DNA from: Chitinophagales bacterium
Lineage (GTDB): Bacteria > Bacteroidota > Bacteroidia > Chitinophagales > Saprospiraceae
Assembly: GCA_017303875.1 (NCBI GenBank)
Contig: JAFLBP010000048.1
Coordinates: 1 to 36,288 of the forward strand
DNA: 36,288 nucleotides
Direction of reading: 5' to 3'
Of this stretch, positions 1 through 6,510 are shown piece after piece. Position numbers and translations under genes: made by a program. Within the stretch, counting starts at the first letter, position 1; the number at the start of each line of letters is the position of its first letter. The notes under the pieces are model-generated. The model searched no databases and was not told the DNA's origin. It saw only the letters and a program-made list of their open reading frames with translations.

Positions 1-7
1 CGGGCTG

Positions 8-39
8 CAAAGATACGTGCTGTTTTTTTACACCACCAA
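8..39 (-). promoter_or_regulatory. Leftward promoter, left edge
   Basis: Read leftward there is TTG (CAA at 37-39), a 21-base spacer and TATCTTTG (CAAAGATA at 8-15), matching the Bacteroidota sigma-A promoter TTG-N19-21-TAnnTTTG. Transcription would run off the left end of the window, so the gene served is not visible. The stretch 1-313 holds no convincing coding sequence, only A/T-rich DNA with T runs and promoters. Confidence 0.55.
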
Positions 40-173
40 ATTCTTTGCAAAATTTTTTTGAAGTTTTTTTTCAAAGCCAAAACCCCGAATAACCTCAAGC
101 GAAACCTGCTTTCAAATCCCGCCACCCTAAACAAAAGAAGCTTTCTTATTTCCCCTCTCGCTCAAAGCGGGCG

Positions 174-203
174 CAAAGGTAAGGCGCTTTTTTATATATC
201 CAA
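174..203 (-). promoter_or_regulatory. Second leftward promoter
   Basis: Read leftward: TTG (CAA at 201-203), a 19-base spacer and TACCTTTG (CAAAGGTA at 174-181), a textbook Bacteroidota promoter. With the element at 8-39 it suggests that a gene starting left of the window has two promoters about 165 bases apart. Confidence 0.6.
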
Positions 204-265
204 TAGTATGGTCAATTTTTTTTAATATTTTTTTGGAAGGCTTTTTTATTTGCATCATAAGTCCT

Positions 266-273
266 TAATTTTG
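266..273 (+). promoter_or_regulatory. -7 element upstream of comF-like gene
   Basis: TAATTTTG matches TAnnTTTG and lies 41 bases before the ATG at 314. No TTG is seen at the ideal distance; TTG at 250-252 is too close. Confidence 0.45.
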
Positions 274-313
274 CGGGACTTACACGCTATTCCTCATTCA
301 ATTTTTTTTCAAC

Positions 314-1036
314 ATGGCTATTTTCGCTGCGCGCACCTTTGCGCAATCCTTGTATAAAGGACTACTTCAACTCTTTTACCCGGAACTTTGTGTTGCCTGT
401 CAGTATGAATTACCCGCCGGTGATTCCTGTTTTTGTATGCGTTGTCGGTTGAAATTATCTCCGTCCGACATGTACCGGCTTCCGGAGAATGAATTTACCG
501 AACGGTTTTGGGGCCGTTTAGCGCTTACCGGTGGCGCAGCAATGTATTATTTCACCCGCAAAAGTCCCATTCAGCGCGCACTGCACCGATTAAAGTACAA
601 GAATCAGCCCGACATCGGGCTGAAACTCGGGCGGGAGTTCGGGCAGCTGCTACTTCAGGCGCCGCATTTTCAAAACATCGATTATATCGTCCCCATTCCT
701 TTGCATCCTAAAAAGGAACGTATGCGCGGCTACAACCAGAGTGCCATGTTCGCACAAGGGCTTGCCGAGAGTCTCGGCGCTGTGCATTTGCCCCATGCCC
801 TTGCACGCAATACGCAAACCGCTACCCAAACCCGAAAAAAACGCATGGATCGCTTTTCCAATGTTGAAACTGTTTTTTGTGTACGCCAGGCATCGCTGCT
901 GGAATCCAGGCATATCCTGCTGGTGGATGATGTACTTACTACCGGGGCTACGCTCGAAATGTGCGCGCAAACGCTTCAACAGGTGCCCGGCATCCAACTG
1001 AGTATGGCTACAATCGCTATTGCGATGAAAAGCTAG
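314..1036 (+). CDS. ComF family phosphoribosyltransferase-like protein
   Basis: 240 residues, the usual length of ComF/GntX proteins. The N-terminus carries a cysteine cluster (C26, C29, C39, C41, C44) of the kind that binds zinc in this family. The C-terminal half is a type I phosphoribosyltransferase fold with the PRPP-binding motif LLVDDVLTTGAT near residues 200-212. In naturally competent bacteria ComF helps handle incoming single-stranded DNA; in Bacteroidota its role is not settled. The ATG at 314 follows a -7 element and precedes the first conserved residues. The TAG stop at 1034-1036 directly touches the heptamer repeat element. recN, a DNA-repair gene, follows on the same strand beyond that element, so the two may once have been closer together. 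Confidence 0.88.
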   Translation: MAIFAARTFAQSLYKGLLQLFYPELCVACQYELPAGDSCFCMRCRLKLSPSDMYRLPENEFTERFWGRLALTGGAAMYYFTRKSPIQRALHRLKYKNQPDIGLKLGREFGQLLLQAPHFQNIDYIVPIPLHPKKERMRGYNQSAMFAQGLAESLGAVHLPHALARNTQTATQTRKKRMDRFSNVETVFCVRQASLLESRHILLVDDVLTTGATLEMCAQTLQQVPGIQLSMATIAIAMKS

Positions 1037-1038
1037 AT

Positions 1039-1136
1039 CAGTCAGCAGTGAACAGTTATCAGTCAACAGTCAGCAGTGAACAGTTATCAGTCAGCAGTGA
1101 ACAGTCAGCAGTGAACAGTCAGCAGTTGGCAGTTGG
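1039..1136 (+). repeat. Left arm: 14 tandem CAGTNNN heptamers
   Basis: The stretch divides without remainder into 14 seven-base units, all starting CAGT: CAGTCAG (5), CAGTGAA (4), CAGTTAT (2), CAGTTGG (2) and CAGTCAA (1). The fixed CAGT and variable last three bases show a true 7-bp period rather than random low complexity. Confidence 0.95.
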
Positions 1137-1162
1137 CAAGTGTTAAATAATAATGAAACATA

Positions 1163-1522
1163 ATGGTGCCAAAGAGTAAGGTTTATGAGAAGGCGTATGC
1201 GTTTGCAATCAGGATTGTAAAAGCATACCAATTTTTGAATATAACGCATAAAGAAAATGTGCTTTCTAAGCAGTTGCTGCGCTGTGGCACTTCCATTGGT
1301 GCAAATATTTCAGAAGCCAATGGTGCAATATCCGACAATGAATTCTCTGCTAAAATTGGTATTGCCTATAAAGAGTGCCTGGAAACAAAATACTGGTTGC
1401 AGCTTCTGAAAGATACCGGATACCTGGAAATCAAAATTTATCAAAGCCTTTTCGGCGATGCGGATGAAATTGGACGTATGTTATTCGCCATTCTAAAAAG
1501 CACCCGGCTAAAACCAACCTAA
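1163..1522 (+). CDS. Four-helix-bundle protein (23S rRNA intervening-sequence family)
   Basis: 119 residues, predicted all-helical, matching the small four-helix-bundle proteins first known from intervening sequences in spirochaete 23S rRNA genes and related to the Avd protein of diversity-generating retroelements. The characteristic segment is near residues 35-55 (QLLRCGTSIGANISEANGA), followed by AYKECLETKYWLQLL. Family members form ring-like oligomers with a basic surface; the cellular role of the stand-alone ones is unknown. The ATG at 1163 is 26 bases from the left repeat array, and the stop is 14 bases before the right array. No rRNA surrounds it, and no reverse transcriptase or variable repeat is present, so this is neither a classical rRNA insert nor a complete retroelement. 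Confidence 0.88.
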   Translation: MVPKSKVYEKAYAFAIRIVKAYQFLNITHKENVLSKQLLRCGTSIGANISEANGAISDNEFSAKIGIAYKECLETKYWLQLLKDTGYLEIKIYQSLFGDADEIGRMLFAILKSTRLKPT

Positions 1523-1535
1523 CTCCCTCACCCTG

Positions 1536-1598
1536 ATAACTGTTAACTAATAACTATTCCCCGATAACTGCTGACTGTTAACTGCTGACTGTTAACTG
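1536..1598 (-). repeat. Right arm: inverted CAGTNNN heptamers
   Basis: On the minus strand this reads as nine in-phase seven-base units, from the outside in: CAGTTAA, CAGTCAG, CAGTTAA, CAGTCAG, CAGTTAT, one degenerate unit (CGGGGAA), TAGTTAT, TAGTTAA, CAGTTAT. It is the inverse of the left arm. Phase is kept even across the degenerate unit. Confidence 0.92.
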
Positions 1599-1614
1599 AT
1601 CTAACGAAAAGTTT

Positions 1615-1622
1615 TATATTTG
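1615..1622 (+). promoter_or_regulatory. -7 element of recN
   Basis: TATATTTG matches TAnnTTTG, 26 bases before the recN ATG. The -33 region would fall at about 1591-1595, inside the repeat element, where no clean TTG is found. The element's right end may therefore have replaced or altered the upstream half of this promoter. Confidence 0.55.
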
Positions 1623-1648
1623 CGCCACGTTTAAACACATTTTTGTTT

Positions 1649-3301
1649 ATGCTAAAACGATTACACATCCGGAATTACGCATTGATCGACGAGCTGGAGA
1701 TCAATTTTTCGGAGCGGCTAACCATTATCACCGGCGAAACCGGCGCCGGCAAGTCTATCCTGCTTGGTGCTTTGGGTTTGGTTATGGGCGAACGCGCCGA
1801 TAACAAGGTATTTTACAATGAAGGTGAAAAATGTGTGGTAGAGGCGGAATTTGATATTCGGGAATATGATTTGGCTGAATTTTTCAGCGATCAGGAGCTG
1901 GATTATGAACAAGACCTCGTCATTCGCCGTGAGCTCTCCCCTGCCGGCAAAAGCCGGGCATTCGTCAATGATACGCCGGTAAACAATCAGGTACTGCAAC
2001 GACTCACGGAGTCGTTGATCGACCTGCACCAGCAATTCGACACCTTGGATATTCACAATGTGAATTTTCAGCTGCGCATGGTAGATGCCCTGGCCGATAA
2101 CGCCCAACGCCTACGCGCCTACCATGATATATATAAGGTGTATAGCGCAGCGAAACGCAAACTCGCCGGTTTGATACAACGCAGCGAACAGGGCGCCAAG
2201 GAAATGGAGTTTCTGCTGTTTCAACTTGGAGAACTGGAACAGGCGGCTTTAGTGGCCGGCGAAGATGAAAGCATGGAAGCCGAACTGGAACGCCTCAGCA
2301 ATGCGGAAAGCATCAAACAAACCTACGGCGCCGCCTATAGTTACCTTCAGGAGAATGAACAGAACCTGATTGGTCAATTGCAGGAGATCGGGCGGAATAT
2401 GCAGACAACCCGCAAATTTTCACCGCAATTAGAAGCGGTCAGCGAGCAACTGCAACAAACCATTGCCGAACTACAGGATATTGCAAAATCCTGCGAGCGC
2501 ATCAGCGAACAAACGGAATACGACGGGCAGCGGATTGCAGAAATTCAGGAGCGCCTGAATGTCATTTATAAACTGCAAAAAAAGCATCAGGTAAGCTCCG
2601 TCGCCGAACTGCTGAGCATTCAGGAACAACTTCAGAAACAAACTGGTGGTTACAGCGATCTGGGCGCCGAAATTGAACGCCTCGAGCAGGAAATTGCCGC
2701 ACATGAAAAAACACTGCGAGGCCAGGCCGCAGAACTGGCCGAGCGCCGCCGACAAATTGCACCCGACTTTGAGAGCCGGGTACAGGAAATGCTGCACCAG
2801 TTAAGTATGCCGCATGCGCGACTTAAGGTGGACTTTCAGGAACTGAGCGAGTTGAATGCCACCGGCGCCGACGAGGTGCAGTTCCTTTTCGCTACCAATG
2901 TGGGCAGTAAATTTTTACCGATTAAAGACGTGGCATCGGGCGGTGAATTATCGCGCCTTACCTTGTGCACCAAAAGTCTCGTGGCCGACGCCATTCCGCT
3001 GCCGACGCTTATTTTTGATGAAATTGATACGGGTATCAGCGGGGACGTATCGCTGCGGATGGGCATTATATTAAAGGAACTGAGCGACCGCCACCAGGTG
3101 ATCAGCATTACCCACACGCCGCAAATTGCAGCCCGGGCCGATAAACACTACTTCGTCTATAAAAAAGTGGATGAGAACCGCACCATTACCAATATCCGCC
3201 TGCTGACGCCCGACGAACGGGTGCGCTCGCTGGCCGTCATGCTGAGTGGAAACCCTCCCAGCGACTCGGCAATGGCTACCGCACGCGAGTTGATTGGTTA
3301 G
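1649..3301 (+). CDS. recN: DNA repair protein RecN
   Basis: 550 residues, the standard RecN size. It is an SMC-like ATPase in recombinational double-strand-break repair. Walker A is GETGAGKS at residues 29-36. A long coiled-coil middle (about 150-370) carries many Glu/Gln-rich heptads. The ABC signature SGGELSR is near residue 429, and Walker B LIFDEIDTGISG near 453. I chose ATG 1649 because the protein then begins MLKRLHIRNYAL, as RecN proteins do; an in-frame TTG at 1643 is less likely. A -7 element lies just upstream. The gene is convergent with the small lipoprotein gene. Confidence 0.97.
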   Translation: MLKRLHIRNYALIDELEINFSERLTIITGETGAGKSILLGALGLVMGERADNKVFYNEGEKCVVEAEFDIREYDLAEFFSDQELDYEQDLVIRRELSPAGKSRAFVNDTPVNNQVLQRLTESLIDLHQQFDTLDIHNVNFQLRMVDALADNAQRLRAYHDIYKVYSAAKRKLAGLIQRSEQGAKEMEFLLFQLGELEQAALVAGEDESMEAELERLSNAESIKQTYGAAYSYLQENEQNLIGQLQEIGRNMQTTRKFSPQLEAVSEQLQQTIAELQDIAKSCERISEQTEYDGQRIAEIQERLNVIYKLQKKHQVSSVAELLSIQEQLQKQTGGYSDLGAEIERLEQEIAAHEKTLRGQAAELAERRRQIAPDFESRVQEMLHQLSMPHARLKVDFQELSELNATGADEVQFLFATNVGSKFLPIKDVASGGELSRLTLCTKSLVADAIPLPTLIFDEIDTGISGDVSLRMGIILKELSDRHQVISITHTPQIAARADKHYFVYKKVDENRTITNIRLLTPDERVRSLAVMLSGNPPSDSAMATARELIG

Positions 3302-3310
3302 CACTGATGT

Positions 3311-3331
3311 GGGAATTCACGATCGCGCGAA
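3311..3331 (+). repeat. 21-bp intergenic repeat, copy 1
   Basis: Matches copy 2 (4865-4885) at 20 of 21 positions; shared core GATCGCGCGAA. It lies between the convergent recN and lipoprotein genes, 9 bases after the recN stop. This copy lacks the outer stem seen around copy 2. Confidence 0.7.
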
Positions 3332-3336
3332 AGCAC

Positions 3337-3738
3337 TTAATCAACAAGACGCTCCAGACCCGCATAGGCGAGCTGTCCGGCCTCAGTTGCGCGCAATCGC
3401 AAACCTTTAAGTTCTGCGCCACGCCAGCCGGCATTGTTTTGCAATTTCAGACTTTGCGTGTCTTCTCCGTCGAGCACAACGTAGAGGCGTCCGCAAAAAT
3501 CAGGTCCGTAGCAATTCAGGGCCAGGAAATCCTGGCCATCCCGGGAGCTGCGGGATTCAAAAAAATAGCGGGTTTGCGCTGCATTCAGGTCTACCAAACG
3601 GCGCAATTCCTGCTGATAAACGGCTTGTTCGGGCGTATTGGACGCCAAAATCAGATTTTCCTGGGAGGCCGGGCAATTGGGCTGATCACAGGCCCAAAAA
3701 GCCGACAGCATTAAAACAGATACAACTTTAAAGCGCAT
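3337..3738 (-). CDS. Small putative lipoprotein
   Basis: 133 residues from ATG 3738. It starts MRFKVVSVLMLSAFWACDQ, a short positively charged and hydrophobic signal followed by Cys17, so it may be lipid-anchored. The residues before the cysteine (FWA) are not a strong lipobox. The start at 3738 is preferred over an ATG 36 bases upstream because it gives a normal signal peptide. Two further cysteines (LNCYGPDFCG) could form a disulfide in the mature domain. I do not recognise a family. It is convergent with recN and divergent from the hydrolase gene. An open frame on the opposite strand covers the same bases, but it lacks any signal or motif. Confidence 0.6.
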   Translation of the reverse strand: MRFKVVSVLMLSAFWACDQPNCPASQENLILASNTPEQAVYQQELRRLVDLNAAQTRYFFESRSSRDGQDFLALNCYGPDFCGRLYVVLDGEDTQSLKLQNNAGWRGAELKGLRLRATEAGQLAYAGLERLVD

Positions 3739-3858
3739 TGCAGGAATAAATTCTGTGAAAAACGATAACGCCACTCAACCCCAATGCGCTGCCATACCGT
3801 CTGAACAAGATAATGGGGCAATGATCGGGGGAATACATCCCGGTAATCCTGAAAAAAA

Positions 3859-4854
3859 ATGAGCAAACTGTTCGACTATTTTAAAACACGCCGCTGGATT
3901 CGCCTGAAAAAATGGCTGGCTTACTTCAGGCTTTCGCGCCTGATCCGCTGGGCAATTTATATTGCATTAGGCGTATGGGTGTATAACAACTGGCATGAAA
4001 GCCTTGATCCGGTTAATTTGCAGGCAAAATATACCCTGCCCGGCTCCACATTTATTCCGGTAGACGGGATGCAGGTGCACTGCCGGATTTCGGGTAAAGG
4101 CCCGACAACGGTGCTGCTGCTTCATGACGCGAACAGTTCGCTGCACACCTGGAACGGCTGGACGGATACCCTTTCCGCTACCTGTAAAGTAATTAGTGTG
4201 GATTTGCCGGGATATGGCCTTACCGGCCCTCATCCACGCGGCAGTTACAGTGCGTTTATGTATGCCAGCTTTCTCGACAGTTTGGTAGCGCGCCTGGATT
4301 TGAAAAAATTTGTACTGGCAGGCAATGGCCTGGGCGCTGAAATTGCCTGGTTTTATGCGACCGAGTCGCCGGATAAATTAGAGAAATTAGTGCTGTTGGA
4401 TGCACCGGGATTTGAAGCGGAAAAAAGTTCCGCGTTGCGCTGGGTAGCACAAATTCCGGTAATAAACCGTACCTTTTGGAAAATTACGCCCCGGGAATTT
4501 ATCCGAATCATGTTGGAAGATGTTTACGCCGACGACCGTGATGTAAGCGACGCTTTAGTTGAACGACATTTTGAACTCCTGCGCTACCCCGGTAATCGAA
4601 AAGCCTTTACCGACCGCGCACAAGTGGAAGAAAACCACCCGCCGGTGGATGAGGTAAAAAAAATTACTACACCGACATTAATTCTATGGGGCGCGGAGGA
4701 TACACGTATTTCTCCTGAACACGCGTATAGTTTTTACAGAAGTATCTCCAAATCGCTGATTCGCATTTACCGAAATACGGGACACTGGCCACAGGAGGAA
4801 AATGCCGCGCAAAGCGCCTCGGATGTCAAGGCGTTTCTGGAGGGGCGGTTTTAA
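3859..4854 (+). CDS. Alpha/beta-hydrolase-fold protein lacking the nucleophile
   Basis: 331 residues. A basic N-terminus and one membrane segment (about 31-44) suggest inner-membrane anchoring, followed by an alpha/beta hydrolase domain (about 68-330). Fold landmarks are the oxyanion-region LLLHDANSS, the elbow at residues 155-159, the acid D281 (WGAEDTR) and the histidine H309 (NTGHWPQ). The elbow reads G-N-G-L-G instead of G-N-S-L-G: residue 157, where the nucleophile Ser, Asp or Cys should be, is Gly (codon GGC, 4327-4329), one base from the serine codon AGC. The acid and histidine remain. It may be a pseudo-enzyme, a recent point mutant, or use another chemistry. Its closest relatives look like the haloalkane dehalogenase/epoxide hydrolase/esterase group. 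Confidence 0.85.
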   Translation: MSKLFDYFKTRRWIRLKKWLAYFRLSRLIRWAIYIALGVWVYNNWHESLDPVNLQAKYTLPGSTFIPVDGMQVHCRISGKGPTTVLLLHDANSSLHTWNGWTDTLSATCKVISVDLPGYGLTGPHPRGSYSAFMYASFLDSLVARLDLKKFVLAGNGLGAEIAWFYATESPDKLEKLVLLDAPGFEAEKSSALRWVAQIPVINRTFWKITPREFIRIMLEDVYADDRDVSDALVERHFELLRYPGNRKAFTDRAQVEENHPPVDEVKKITTPTLILWGAEDTRISPEHAYSFYRSISKSLIRIYRNTGHWPQEENAAQSASDVKAFLEGRF

Positions 4855-4894
4855 GAGCATGTTCGGGAATTCATGATCGCGCGAACAAGCTCTT
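4848..4894 (+). repeat. Hairpin with 21-bp intergenic repeat, copy 2
   Basis: The repeat copy (4865-4885) sits in an inverted structure: TAAGAGC with GCTCTTA (7 bp) and TGTTCG with CGAACA (6 bp), separated by one A/A mismatch. The outer stem begins with the TAA stop codon of the hydrolase gene. It could act as a 3' mRNA-stabilising hairpin or REP-like element. No T tract follows it directly. Confidence 0.65.
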
Positions 4895-4900
4895 AGGACA

Positions 4901-4933
4901 TAAAAATAGGGAAACAGCGTTGCGCCGTTTCCC
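4901..4933 (-). terminator. Intrinsic terminator after susD-like gene
   Basis: On the minus strand GGGAAAC (4927-4933) pairs with GTTTCCC (4909-4915), with an inner GCG/CGC stem, followed by TATTTTTA (4901-4908). It lies 34 bases past the SusD-like stop codon at 4968-4970. Confidence 0.65.
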
Positions 4934-4967
4934 CATCCTTTACCAAACTCTTGTATGAAGCGATCTG

Positions 4968-6425
4968 TTATTTCAAATACCACATTTTGGTATTCAGGTC
5001 ATCCGGACCCTGGCGCTGGATAGCGCCTTTGTAACCTTCTGCATTGAGTGATTGCTCAATGGTCGGGTAATAGAAACGTACCGGAACCATGTTGTTGTTC
5101 TGGTTGCTGGGGCCGGGTGTGATATTGGGAATGCGGGTACGACGCCAGTCGAACCAGGCTTCCATACCCTGATAGAACAGGGAAACCCATTTCTGAAAAC
5201 CGATTTTGTTCAGCTTGTCTTGTGTGCTGCCCACAAACTCTACTTCCGGGTTGTAAAAATAGTCGGTTGGGGTACTCAGGCCGTAAAATGCGAAGGATGC
5301 GTTTACGCCGTTTTCGTAGTAGGTTTTGGCAGGCGTACCGCTGATGAGGCCTTTTTCAGCAGCTTCAGCAAGCAGGAATTGCAGTTCGGCATAAGTCATG
5401 ACTACACCTTTGGCAATGCTCAGACCTTGCGCTGTAACAGCGCTTTCGTAGTAGATGGCGCCGATACGGGATTGGTTCTGCGGGCCGCCGTTGTACTGAA
5501 GCGCGTCCACGTCGTTGAGGCCGTTGGGCAAACCGGCGTATACCGGATTGGCAGTGCCTTCGGTAGCGGGTGTCGGGCGGAAGAAAATGGGCAAACGGGT
5601 ATCGCCGAGGCTTACCAGGGTGTCGAGCATTTTCTTGGATGCGCGGAACTCATTGAAAGAACCGATACGGTTAGTGAAGTTAGGGAACTGGTCGGGTGCT
5701 GCCGCGAGGTAAGTATACACACCATTGTCATCATTTCCTTCCATCAGCAGGCCACCGGCAACTGCTTGCAGATCCGCTTTTACATCTTTTTTCCCAGAGA
5801 TACGCACGAGGTAACGCACGCGCAGGGAGTTGGCGAGTTTTTTCCACTTGCTTACGTCGCCTTTGTAGATCAGGTCGCCGGCAACTACTTCACCGGAGGT
5901 ACCGAGCAGCTCGGAAGCGTCTTTCAGGTCGCGGAGGATGCCTGCGTAGATTTCTTCCTGGCTGTCGTACTTGGTGTAGTTGATCCCTTCTTTGGCACGG
6001 ATGGCCTCAGAGTAAGGGATGTCGCCGTAAGCGTCGGTTGCGAGGGAGAACATCCAGGCGCGCATAACGAGGGCGATACCTTTGTAATTGTTTTCGCCTT
6101 TTGTTTCGCTTTGGATGATGATGTTGTTGACATCGCGCATGTTATCGTATACCGCGTTCCAGATGCCGTTGATTTCGCCCCAGAGGTAGCGGTCTTCGTT
6201 TACGAATTGGTTTTTGGCAGTTTGCTGAATAACGATGTTACCGATACCCCAGGCTTCGCCGAGCACAGTGCCCATCATGTCGCGCTGGATTTGCGGGAGC
6301 AGGAGACCGGAACTTACGGCTGTTGGCGCGTTGGGGTTGGTATTGATCTCGTCGAAGTCTTTGGTGCAACCGGTGCTGAAAAGCACGAGGCCGACGAAGA
6401 GCAAAGATTTAAAAATATGCTGCAT
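4968..6425 (-). CDS. SusD-like outer-membrane lipoprotein (SusD/RagB family)
   Basis: 485 residues from ATG 6425. It starts MQHIFKSLLFVGLVLFSTGC, a good lipoprotein signal with lipobox STGC, and continues TKDFDEINTNPN, which is typical of the SusD-like_2 branch. Helical TPR-like ligand-binding proteins of this family cap a SusC TonB-dependent channel at the cell surface and capture oligosaccharides, peptides or other ligands. A much longer open frame starts at 6620, but its first 65 residues have no signal and cross the intergenic hairpin, so it was rejected. The partner SusC-like gene lies upstream on the same strand. No glycoside hydrolase gene is nearby, so the ligand is unknown. Confidence 0.93.
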   Translation of the reverse strand: MQHIFKSLLFVGLVLFSTGCTKDFDEINTNPNAPTAVSSGLLLPQIQRDMMGTVLGEAWGIGNIVIQQTAKNQFVNEDRYLWGEINGIWNAVYDNMRDVNNIIIQSETKGENNYKGIALVMRAWMFSLATDAYGDIPYSEAIRAKEGINYTKYDSQEEIYAGILRDLKDASELLGTSGEVVAGDLIYKGDVSKWKKLANSLRVRYLVRISGKKDVKADLQAVAGGLLMEGNDDNGVYTYLAAAPDQFPNFTNRIGSFNEFRASKKMLDTLVSLGDTRLPIFFRPTPATEGTANPVYAGLPNGLNDVDALQYNGGPQNQSRIGAIYYESAVTAQGLSIAKGVVMTYAELQFLLAEAAEKGLISGTPAKTYYENGVNASFAFYGLSTPTDYFYNPEVEFVGSTQDKLNKIGFQKWVSLFYQGMEAWFDWRRTRIPNITPGPSNQNNNMVPVRFYYPTIEQSLNAEGYKGAIQRQGPDDLNTKMWYLK

Positions 6426-6460
6426 GATAGAATTGTCTTGAAAAAATGAAAAATGGCTTG

Positions 6461-6505
6461 TTTTCGGGCCTTGCTGGTTTAATTTTACCCTGCAAGGCCC
6501 GAAAA
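6461..6505 (-). promoter_or_regulatory. Hairpin between susC-like and susD-like genes
   Basis: A perfect 14-bp inverted repeat (6461-6474 against 6492-6505; arm GCAAGGCCCGAAAA) with a 17-base loop begins 5 bases after the SusC stop and ends 35 bases before the SusD start. The flank after it on the minus strand is not T-rich enough for a clear terminator. It may attenuate or process the transcript so that SusC and SusD are made in different amounts. Confidence 0.75.
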
Positions 6506-6510
6506 TTGCT

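Larger units (their letters stand above)
1035..1602. mobile_element. Heptamer inverted-repeat element carrying a four-helix-bundle gene
   Basis: The unit starts with AGATCAGT (1035-1042) and ends with ACTGATCT (1595-1602), a perfect 8-bp terminal inverted repeat. Inside the ends are two inverted arms of 7-bp units (1039-1136 and 1536-1598), and between them is a single gene (1163-1522). It fills the comF-recN gap exactly: the left end overlaps the comF stop codon and the right end lies 12 bases before the recN -7 element. I infer a compact mobile or formerly mobile unit. No transposase or obvious target-site duplication is visible. Confidence 0.55.

Noticed and set aside
1163..1522. Possibility that the four-helix-bundle gene is part of a diversity-generating retroelement (Avd)
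   Set aside because: No reverse transcriptase, template repeat or variable repeat is present in the window.
1035..1602. Possibility that the heptamer arrays are a CRISPR array
   Set aside because: Units are 7 bases without spacers and no cas genes are nearby; the arms are tandem and inverted rather than repeat-spacer.
3307..3714. A 135-codon plus-strand open frame opposite the small lipoprotein
   Set aside because: It lacks a signal or domain and begins in the 21-bp repeat; the minus-strand frame has a signal peptide and Cys17. Some doubt remains because neither has a known family.
5052..6449. A 465-codon plus-strand open frame opposite the susD-like gene
   Set aside because: No recognisable motif or signal peptide, and the SusD lipoprotein on the minus strand is unambiguous.
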